Shown piece after piece: positions 33,668 through 40,445 of a DNA stretch of 64,000 nucleotides. How positions within the stretch are numbered: position 1 is the first letter of the stretch; every line of letters begins with the position of its first letter. The position numbers and the translations under genes were made by a program. The notes under the pieces are model-generated. The model saw only the letters and a list, made by a program, of their open reading frames with translations, had not been told where the DNA came from and made no database searches. The stretch lies in NCBI RefSeq assembly GCF_004569635.1, contig NZ_SPOZ01000007.1, positions 20,511 to 84,510 of the forward strand, given 5' to 3'. This stretch comes from Streptococcus sp. LYSM12 (lineage in GTDB: Bacteria; Bacillota; Bacilli; Lactobacillales; Streptococcaceae).

Positions 33668-35167
33668 TCAACCAATATCTGCTTCAAATAAGGACACTTG
33701 TTTTGTTTGTTTAAGGCCATTTCTAACCCTTTCTATCACCGATTTAGTGAACCCTAGGTTTTCTTCAAAGAAAGCAGCAATATTGCCAAAATAAGCCTCC
33801 TGGCGCTCTTTTTTCACCTGGATAAGTGAAAGGACAATCGCTTTTACAGAAGCCAGTCTAATACCTCCACCACGGCCAGACTTAACCACAAAGAAAATCT
33901 TGTTGTCAGCTTTAAGAGATTTGAGGACCTTATCTAGTGATCGCTCAGGAATATTTAACGCTTCCCTGATCGTTTTTTTAGTCGTCTGAATAAAAGGGTC
34001 TTCAGACTGATAGAAGCCTTCTAAATAAGCCATCACATCAGCCTTCCACTCATGTAAGTGACTATGTTTACGTTCAGCACGTTTCTTTTTGAACTTATAC
34101 CATCTTTGCTTGACAAATAAATCAGAGGCTTTCAAATTCTCGTTAACCCAGGCTTTACACAGAAGAATGACAAAATCTCGACTTGCAGCCTCATATTTTC
34201 CTGAGTAAGCTGAAGTAATCACTTTGAAGAACTCGTCCTGAGTGAGCGGTTCGGCCAAGTGTTCATTAAAATCATCCAAAACATTCTCACAATCGGCCTG
34301 AGAGACACCGCTAGAGAAGTTGGCTAAGGCTAGTGTGAAGAGAACGTTGTTTCGTCCCATCAAGGCTTTCGCTCCCTTAATGTTTGACTCATTCATAAGT
34401 ATTTGATACCAAGGCTCATCAATCTGTTTCACACCTTCAGATCCTGAAATAACTGTTAGGTTAGGTTTCTTACTAGGAAACGGTAAATCAGACTGTTTCA
34501 TAGACCAATCTAACCACTCCTGAAACGAGTACGTGTAATCTGTATGATAAAACTCGATATTGTCTGTTCGTGGCATCCGTGCAATACCAAAGTGATTACA
34601 GGTCATATCAACTGGCAAAGTTTGAGCAAAATAGTTCCTCAAGTTTTGTGAGATAGCTTTAGCCACTTTGATCACTCGAAACTGTGAATGAGCCGTCACG
34701 TAAGCTGGTGTCTCCAGCACAAAATAAGCCTGGTAGCCTTTATCTGATTTTAGAATCAGTGTTGGCATAAAACCTAAATCGATAGCAGCTGTTAAGATGT
34801 CTCCAGAAGTCATTTCTTCAGCTGAAGACGTAATATCAAAATCAATATAAAACGTGTTAATTTGTCTCAGATTATCCTCAGAGTGACCACGTGTCACTCG
34901 ACGTTTATCATCACTATAAGCGCCAAAACGATAAACATTGGGTGTCCAGTGAGTAAAGCTATCCTGATTCTCTAAAATAGCTTCCATCGATGTCAGAACA
35001 AGCCCGCATGCCTTCACCATATTTTCTTTAGAACGGTAGGCAAAGACCGCTCCACGCTTTCCTTCTTCAGCTGAAGAGACTAATTTTAGGTGACTATTCT
35101 TAAATTTAGTTTTTCTTAATCCATCTTTGAGGATTAGGTTATAGATTTCCTCTATCTGTTTTACCAT
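33668..35167 (-). CDS. Replication protein with primase-like domain
   Basis: 499 residues. The N-terminal half (about 30-230) resembles the archaeo-eukaryotic-type primase domain of plasmid replication proteins: RQINTFYIDFDITSS with the metal-binding DxD-like acids, then LILKSDKGYQAYFVLE and FGIARMPRTDNIEF. A primase C-terminal-like helical part follows (250-360), then a winged-helix-like end (IREALNIPERSLDKVLKSL). It would start plasmid-like replication of the excised element. Proteins of this kind are found in ICEs that replicate autonomously. It starts directly after the 135-aa membrane protein gene. No partition gene is visible beside it. Confidence 0.75.
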   Translation of the reverse strand: MVKQIEEIYNLILKDGLRKTKFKNSHLKLVSSAEEGKRGAVFAYRSKENMVKACGLVLTSMEAILENQDSFTHWTPNVYRFGAYSDDKRRVTRGHSEDNLRQINTFYIDFDITSSAEEMTSGDILTAAIDLGFMPTLILKSDKGYQAYFVLETPAYVTAHSQFRVIKVAKAISQNLRNYFAQTLPVDMTCNHFGIARMPRTDNIEFYHTDYTYSFQEWLDWSMKQSDLPFPSKKPNLTVISGSEGVKQIDEPWYQILMNESNIKGAKALMGRNNVLFTLALANFSSGVSQADCENVLDDFNEHLAEPLTQDEFFKVITSAYSGKYEAASRDFVILLCKAWVNENLKASDLFVKQRWYKFKKKRAERKHSHLHEWKADVMAYLEGFYQSEDPFIQTTKKTIREALNIPERSLDKVLKSLKADNKIFFVVKSGRGGGIRLASVKAIVLSLIQVKKERQEAYFGNIAAFFEENLGFTKSVIERVRNGLKQTKQVSLFEADIG

Positions 35168-35575
35168 CTAGGTCTTCCTTATTTCTTTATGTGTCGGAAA
35201 TAGACTATCTGCTCGTTTTAAAATCTCAAACTTAGTAGGAAAGTCGATTGTCTCTCTTTCCCAAAAGTAAGGCTTTCTCTTACTTGATTCATAAGCATAT
35301 AACTTATCGAAAATCCATGGAGCTACCTTAGCAATTTCATATATTTCAATATATACATCACGATATGGACAGGTGATGCTTCTACAAAGATAATTGGATA
35401 ATCTCATAAGCAACAGCTGTTGTCCTTGCATGATTATCATCTGAGAGACTAATTGATGGATTTCTTCCACAATATCGCTAAGATAAATGGTTTGTTGCCT
35501 CTTTTTTTGTTTATAATAGTGATAATATCCTAATACCAAAACTGAAATAGAAATTGTTATAAGAATGGTATTCAT
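35168..35575 (-). CDS. Small membrane-anchored protein, unknown
   Basis: 135 residues from an ATG at 35575 with GGAGGG. One membrane segment (ILITISISVLVLGYYHYY, 3-20) is followed by a basic patch (KQKKRQQ) and a cytoplasmic helical domain. It ends exactly where the replication gene begins. Possibly anchors a DNA or replication complex at the membrane, but that is only a guess. Confidence 0.55.
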   Translation of the reverse strand: MNTILITISISVLVLGYYHYYKQKKRQQTIYLSDIVEEIHQLVSQMIIMQGQQLLLMRLSNYLCRSITCPYRDVYIEIYEIAKVAPWIFDKLYAYESSKRKPYFWERETIDFPTKFEILKRADSLFPTHKEIRKT

Positions 35576-35597
35576 AGTAAATCCCTCCAATATCAAA

Positions 35598-35780
35598 TCA
35601 TCCTTTCTTAAAAATTGCCACTGAACCCTTTAGATTATTCAAAAAATCTTCAAAATCTGTTGTCCTCTCTTTCGTCTGCTTCAGCAAAGCATATTGGATA
35701 TTTGACAATTTAGCAAGTGAGGGACTATAGTTTTCTAATTCAGCGATACAGTCTTCTATTTGTTGGTTTATTTGGTTCAT
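35598..35780 (-). CDS. Small helical protein, unknown
   Basis: 60 residues, helical (MNQINQQIEDCIAELENYSP), with AAAGGAA before the ATG. Its start overlaps the stop of the DUF2786-like gene by four bases. No family recognised. Confidence 0.5.
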   Translation of the reverse strand: MNQINQQIEDCIAELENYSPSLAKLSNIQYALLKQTKERTTDFEDFLNNLKGSVAIFKKG

Positions 35781-36445
35781 TCTAGTAGTTCCTTTGGCAT
35801 TAGTCTTGTTTCTTTTGCATGTTCGAGCCCTGTAATATACGCCTCAGAATCAATTTCAATTTCAATGTTAATAGTCCTACTTTTTAAATCTCCCATACGG
35901 AGCCTCTGTTCTTCTAGAACCTCAGCAGGAATCTGTACCATCAAAGCAAATTCTTCTGATGATTGAACCTGTATTTTGAAGCGTTGATCCAGTCCATCTA
36001 AGAAACCAAGCAAGTAAGACTTCTTATAATCTTTCCATCTTGCTTTTGTAATTGTAGGAAAGAGTCGTTTTAATCTATACTTCAGATATAAAATCGCTCC
36101 TTCATACACTTTGGTACACAATTCAGCATCCGAATGATACCCAAAGAAAATAATCTGAGTGATGCCATCATCAGGAAGTCTTCTCCTAATTGTCTGACAC
36201 CTAAAATTTTCACCGAGAATAGCTGCAAGTTTTTCTTGCCACCAAGGCAAACGATATTCCCTCGTACCTACTGTTTCACCAATATTGTTTTTGGTCTTAG
36301 CAGTCGTCACGTCACTCATAGATAGATTATGTTTAACCATCAATTTTTGAGCCATCAGAAGAGCTGTTTGCCCTTCTTCATCATTTGGAGCATCATAAGC
36401 CAATTCAAGTAGATTTTGTACTTTAGATATAATCTTGTTATCCAT
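35777..36445 (-). CDS. DUF2786-like protein
   Basis: 222 residues from an ATG at 36445 with GGAGG. The opening IISKVQNLLELAYDAPNDEEGQ followed by MAQKLMVKHNLS matches the DUF2786 domain, which occurs in phages and mobile elements and has unknown function. The second half (about 70-220) holds HSDAELCTKVYEGAILYLK and a helical end. It lies in the replication-end cluster. Confidence 0.65.
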   Translation of the reverse strand: MDNKIISKVQNLLELAYDAPNDEEGQTALLMAQKLMVKHNLSMSDVTTAKTKNNIGETVGTREYRLPWWQEKLAAILGENFRCQTIRRRLPDDGITQIIFFGYHSDAELCTKVYEGAILYLKYRLKRLFPTITKARWKDYKKSYLLGFLDGLDQRFKIQVQSSEEFALMVQIPAEVLEEQRLRMGDLKSRTINIEIEIDSEAYITGLEHAKETRLMPKELLE

Positions 36446-36479
36446 CTCAATCCTCCAGTCGATACTTTCGTGGTAAATG

Positions 36480-36923
36480 CTAGGCATAATGTTCTGGATC
36501 ATCTACCATTGCATTATAAAAAATCATATTCTTAGCGATAATTTCTTGCCATTTAGAAATTTCTTCACGATATATACAATCTAGGCCATAGAATTTTTTT
36601 GCAATAAACCGAACAGCACCAATATGATCGCCCAAGGTAATGACACACAGGACATCGTGTTCCATATCATAAACCCAGTGAGCTTTAGGATTTGTCAGGA
36701 TTTTTTCAGCAAATCCTTTATCCCTTTCAAGCCAATAACGACCAGGGCGATAGTACACTTTCATTTGAGAAAGCTCATCATTAAATTCATAGAAACAGTG
36801 ACTACATAAAGTCCTATTCTTATCGAGCCACCAACAGGCACCATACTCATCATCAATAAAAGGTGTTATCCAATTACAGCTACATCTTCTACAAATTCCT
36901 GTCTCTATTTCCTCATGTCTCAT
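36480..36923 (-). CDS. Protein with paired CxxC motifs, unknown
   Basis: 147 residues. The first 50 carry CRRC and, after about 27 residues, CSHC, a likely zinc ribbon or finger, with several tryptophans. The rest is mixed alpha/beta. AAAGGAG precedes the ATG. A nucleic-acid contact is plausible, but no family is recognised. Confidence 0.55.
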   Translation of the reverse strand: MRHEEIETGICRRCSCNWITPFIDDEYGACWWLDKNRTLCSHCFYEFNDELSQMKVYYRPGRYWLERDKGFAEKILTNPKAHWVYDMEHDVLCVITLGDHIGAVRFIAKKFYGLDCIYREEISKWQEIIAKNMIFYNAMVDDPEHYA

Positions 36924-36933
36924 AACATCTCCT

Positions 36934-37428
36934 TTAATTAACTTTCATACTAGTAGGAAGAGAAGATTTTGGCATACAGTAACCATCCTGTAAGTCTCTT
37001 TTCAAATAAAATTCAGGACTTGTAGTTGTTACATAATCACTTCTCTTCCAGTTTCGTCGAAGACGTGTATTAAACAAAGAAACCTTTGCTTCAATCTCTT
37101 TGAACTTGAATCCTAGCTTCAAATATGTTGTAACAATTTCATGAACATGTTCCTTAGACTCCTTATTTCTAACTCTATTATGGATAGCTTGTTCTTGGTC
37201 TTCCAATATCAAGCTTTTCTGATATTGGATATACAGCACTCTCATTTTTTCGATTTTATCCTGCCAATTCAGATTATAAGGTTTACCAGAGTACTTATTT
37301 ACTAAGTTCCTAACAGGCTCTTTAAACTTCAGCTGAATAGAATCGAACTCACCTAAATCAGTTAGAGGATCAACAAACCCCATTGTCTCGCTATTGATTA
37401 ACTGATTATAAAATTTATTTCTAATCAT
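36934..37428 (-). CDS. Unknown basic protein
   Basis: 164 residues, soluble, basic in the second half (LFNTRLRRNWKRSDYVTTTS), with AGGAGG before the ATG. Helical segment at about 70-125. Ends 11 bases before the zinc-motif gene. No family recognised. Confidence 0.5.
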   Translation of the reverse strand: MIRNKFYNQLINSETMGFVDPLTDLGEFDSIQLKFKEPVRNLVNKYSGKPYNLNWQDKIEKMRVLYIQYQKSLILEDQEQAIHNRVRNKESKEHVHEIVTTYLKLGFKFKEIEAKVSLFNTRLRRNWKRSDYVTTTSPEFYLKRDLQDGYCMPKSSLPTSMKVN

Positions 37429-37464
37429 TCTAGCCTCCTAGTTATACCTCATTGTAATCACCTT

Positions 37465-37653
37465 TTAAGACGTATTTACCAAGTTCATCTCTTCAAATAA
37501 ATTCATCTGATAGAACATAACTTGTGATACCTGTTGACTTGAAATAGAATCAGCATTTTCTTCAGTTACATCTAAACTCACTTCCTGATCGTGGTCAATA
37601 ACTTCATAGATTTCTAAAGTGTCAATATCCATCACAATTTCCAATCCCTTCAT
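37465..37653 (-). CDS. Small acidic protein at the element end
   Basis: 62 residues from an ATG at 37653 with AAAGGAG. It is strongly acidic (MDIDTLEIYEVIDHDQEV) with a Gln/Met-rich end. It is the outermost gene of the element. The frame is open further upstream, but a terminator-like hairpin lies there, so I do not extend it. Confidence 0.55.
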   Translation of the reverse strand: MKGLEIVMDIDTLEIYEVIDHDQEVSLDVTEENADSISSQQVSQVMFYQMNLFEEMNLVNTS

Positions 37654-37688
37654 GGTAAAACTCCTTTCTTTATGAGATTTTAAGCGAA

Positions 37689-37719
37689 CAAAAAGGAGAA
37701 CAGATTTCTCCGTTCTCCT
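37689..37719 (-). terminator. Hairpin with T tract just inside the element end
   Basis: On the minus strand AGGAGAAC pairs with GTTCTCCT and is followed by TTTTT. An inner GGAGAA/TTCTCC pairing competes with it. It would stop transcription entering the element from outside, or act as an attenuator for the first gene. Confidence 0.55.
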
Positions 37720-37755
37720 CATAAATACAGGATTATTTCTTATTCTAAAAACTCT

Positions 37756-37757
37756 TA
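37756..37757. other. Approximate right end of the integrated element
   Basis: Minus-strand element genes end here and plus-strand chromosome begins. The position is placed 15-16 bases before the -35 box of the yitT promoter, the target spacing reported for TnGBS elements. The other end is outside the window, so the exact junction and any target duplication cannot be read. Confidence 0.35.
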
Positions 37758-37771
37758 CCACTTACAATAAC

Positions 37772-37800
37772 TTGACGACAAGCTTAGAATTATGGATAAT
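37772..37800 (+). promoter_or_regulatory. Sigma-A promoter of the YitT-family gene
   Basis: TTGACG, 17 bp, GATAAT. The -10 box covers an in-frame ATG at 37792, so that ATG cannot be the protein start. Confidence 0.8.
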
Positions 37801-37833
37801 AGAAGCTGGACATTGACAGATAGGATACTTACG

Positions 37834-38706
37834 ATGAAACAAAAATTAAAAGATTTTGCATTTGTAACAGTTGGATCTCTTATTTCTGCTGTTGCCTTTA
37901 ACAGTATGTTTGTTGACAATCACATTGCTTCTGGAGGAGTTGGGGGTCTAGCTATCAGTATGAATGCCTTATTTGGTTGGAATACCGCTAATTTTGTACT
38001 CTATGCCAATATCCCTCTCTTACTCCTTTGTTTTTTCTGTTTGGGAAAAGAAGTCTTTATTAAAACCGTCTATGGTGCCTGGATTTATCCAATTTTCATC
38101 AAGTTGACAGCAGGTTTACCAACCTTGACACACAATACACTTCTGGCAGCAATTTTTGGAGGTGCTATTCTAGGATTTGGTCTTGGATTGGTCTTCATCG
38201 GACATTCATCAACTGGTGGTACAGGCATCATTATTCAACTATTTGAAAAGTATACACCGATTCCACTTGGAACCAGCATGGCATTTGTAGATGGGATTGT
38301 CGTAGGACTTGGATTTGTCGCCTTTGATACGGATACCGTAATGTACTCAATCCTTTCTTTACTCTCCATTACATACATTGTCAATCTTGTCATGGCAGGA
38401 GCTGATTCCTCAAGGAATATCCTGATTATTTCCAAAAAACATACTAAAATCAAGGAATACATCACAAAGGTTGCTGATCGTGGTGTAACAGAACTTCCTA
38501 TCATCGGTGGCTTTACCGGTCAGGAAAATCGTATGCTCATGACAACTGTTGCACGGCTCGAATATCAAAAATTAGAAACGAACATCCTTGCTATCGATGA
38601 AACAGCCTTTATTGTCGTCATGCCTGCTACCCAAGTGAGGGGAAGAGGTTTTAGTTTACAAAAGACGCATCAGAATTTGGAGAATGATATTCTCATTCCA
38701 ATGTAG
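37834..38706 (+). CDS. YitT-family membrane protein
   Basis: 290 residues from the ATG at 37834. Five or six membrane segments lie in the first 190 residues, with the family sequences NHIASGGVGGLAI and GHSSTGGTGII. The C-terminal cytoplasmic DUF2179 domain follows (about 200-280; LPIIGGFTGQENRMLMTTVA). The family has no settled function; transport is suspected. It is the first chromosomal gene beside the element, and the element leaves its promoter intact. Confidence 0.85.
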   Translation: MKQKLKDFAFVTVGSLISAVAFNSMFVDNHIASGGVGGLAISMNALFGWNTANFVLYANIPLLLLCFFCLGKEVFIKTVYGAWIYPIFIKLTAGLPTLTHNTLLAAIFGGAILGFGLGLVFIGHSSTGGTGIIIQLFEKYTPIPLGTSMAFVDGIVVGLGFVAFDTDTVMYSILSLLSITYIVNLVMAGADSSRNILIISKKHTKIKEYITKVADRGVTELPIIGGFTGQENRMLMTTVARLEYQKLETNILAIDETAFIVVMPATQVRGRGFSLQKTHQNLENDILIPM

Positions 38707-38712
38707 TTTCAA

Positions 38713-38741
38713 TTGAAAAATTGGTTCGTTTAGAGTAGAAT
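38713..38741 (+). promoter_or_regulatory. Promoter of the ABC-F gene
   Basis: TTGAAA, 17 bp, TAGAAT, 32 bases before the TTG start codon. Confidence 0.6.
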
Positions 38742-38772
38742 AAGACTAACCATAGAAAATAGGAGAATTGTA

Positions 38773-40395
38773 TTGCTTACAGTATCAGATGTATCGCTTC
38801 GTTTTAGCGATCGAAAATTATTTGACGATGTCAACATTAAGTTTACAGCAGGAAATACCTACGGCTTGATTGGGGCCAATGGTGCCGGAAAATCAACTTT
38901 CCTTAAAATTTTAGCAGGAGATATTGAGCCTACGACTGGTCATATTTCCCTCGGACCGGATGAGCGTCTCTCTGTTCTACGCCAAAATCACTTTGACTAT
39001 GAAGAGGAGCGAGTGATTGATGTCGTGATTATGGGGAATGCTCAACTTTATAGCATCATGAAAGAAAAAGATGCCATTTATATGAAAGAAGACTTTTCAG
39101 ATGAAGATGGTGTCCGCGCTGCTGAACTAGAGGGGGAATTCGCTGAATTAGGTGGCTGGGAAGCAGAAAGTGAAGCCTCTCAACTCTTGCAAAATTTGAA
39201 CATTGCAGAAAATCTTCATTACCAAAATATGAGCGAATTGACCAACGGAGAAAAGGTAAAAGTTCTCTTAGCCAAGGCTCTCTTTGGTAAACCAGATGTC
39301 TTGCTACTAGATGAGCCAACCAACGGTCTTGATATCCAATCCATTAACTGGCTCGAGGAATTTTTGATTGACTTTGAAAATACAGTCATTGTCGTGTCTC
39401 ACGATCGTCATTTCTTGAATAAAGTATGTACACACATGGCTGACCTAGACTTTGGCAAAATCAAAATCTTCGTTGGAAACTATGATTTCTGGAAACAATC
39501 AAGCGAATTGGCTGCTAAATTGCAAGCGGATCGCAATGCCAAGGCAGAAGAGAAAATCAAGGAATTACAAGAATTCGTTGCTCGCTTTTCTGCTAATGCT
39601 TCCAAATCGAAACAAGCCACTTCACGTAAGAAAATGCTGGATAAGATTGAACTAGAAGAAATCATCCCATCCAGCCGTAAATACCCATTTATCAACTTTA
39701 AGGCCGAACGAGAAATTGGAAATGACTTAGTAACCGTTGAAAACTTGAAAATTACGATTGACGATGAGGTGATTTTAGACAATATCAGCTTTATCCTTCG
39801 TCCAGGTGATAAGACGGCCCTGATCGGTCAAAATGATATTCAAACAACAGCACTTATCCGCGCCCTCATGGGAGACATCGAGTATGAAGGGACAATCAAG
39901 TGGGGAGTGACTACCAGTCAGTCTTATCTACCAAAAGATAATAGTCGTGATTTCGCAAGCGATGAATCTATTCTTGATTGGCTCCGTCAATTTGCAAGTA
40001 AGGAAGAAGATGACAATACTTTCTTGCGTGGCTTCTTGGGACGTATGCTCTTTTCTGGTGATGAGGTTAATAAGCCTGTTAATGTTCTCTCAGGGGGAGA
40101 AAAAGTGCGCGTGATGCTCTCAAAACTCATGCTACTCAAATCAAATGTCCTTGTCCTTGACGATCCAACCAATCACCTAGATTTGGAATCAATTTCTAGT
40201 TTGAACGATGGACTAAAAGCTTTCAAAGAATCTATCATCTTTGCCAGCCATGATCATGAGTTCGTTCAAACCTTAGCCAATCATATTATCATCATTTCCA
40301 AAAATGGGGTTATTGATCGCATTGATGAAACCTATGATGAATTCTTAGAAAATCAAGAAGTACAAGCAAAAGTAAAAGAACTTTGGAAAGATTAA
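38773..40395 (+). CDS. ABC-F ATPase (YbiT/YkpA-like), no membrane domain
   Basis: 540 residues; TTG start at 38773 with AGGAG seven bases before. Two ABC domains are joined by a charged linker (about 240-300), as in ribosome-binding ABC-F proteins. The first site is intact: GANGAGKST near 38 and LLLDEPTNGLD near 180. The second is altered: IGQNDIQTTAL lacks the Walker A lysine and glycine, and VLDDPTNHLD has Asp at the catalytic Glu position, though LSGGEKVRV is kept. Such proteins modulate translation at the ribosomal E site. Classed as housekeeping rather than antibiotic resistance, by resemblance. Confidence 0.85.
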   Translation: MLTVSDVSLRFSDRKLFDDVNIKFTAGNTYGLIGANGAGKSTFLKILAGDIEPTTGHISLGPDERLSVLRQNHFDYEEERVIDVVIMGNAQLYSIMKEKDAIYMKEDFSDEDGVRAAELEGEFAELGGWEAESEASQLLQNLNIAENLHYQNMSELTNGEKVKVLLAKALFGKPDVLLLDEPTNGLDIQSINWLEEFLIDFENTVIVVSHDRHFLNKVCTHMADLDFGKIKIFVGNYDFWKQSSELAAKLQADRNAKAEEKIKELQEFVARFSANASKSKQATSRKKMLDKIELEEIIPSSRKYPFINFKAEREIGNDLVTVENLKITIDDEVILDNISFILRPGDKTALIGQNDIQTTALIRALMGDIEYEGTIKWGVTTSQSYLPKDNSRDFASDESILDWLRQFASKEEDDNTFLRGFLGRMLFSGDEVNKPVNVLSGGEKVRVMLSKLMLLKSNVLVLDDPTNHLDLESISSLNDGLKAFKESIIFASHDHEFVQTLANHIIIISKNGVIDRIDETYDEFLENQEVQAKVKELWKD

Positions 40396-40397
40396 AC

Positions 40398-40423
40398 GAA
40401 AAGGCGAAGTGATTCGCCTTTTC
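40398..40423 (+). terminator. Intrinsic terminator after the ABC-F gene
   Basis: GAAAAGGCGAA pairs perfectly with TTCGCCTTTTC around GTGA. Confidence 0.8.
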
Positions 40424-40445
40424 TTGCAAATAGAAGATTATAGTT

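Noticed and set aside
33578..33675. Possible 28-residue frame following the replication gene stop (TTG start overlapping TGA)
   Set aside because: The start codon is weak and no ribosome site or family supports it, though translation by re-initiation cannot be excluded.
37792..37833. Upstream ATG for the YitT-family gene
   Set aside because: This ATG overlaps the promoter -10 box GATAAT, so it would not be transcribed.
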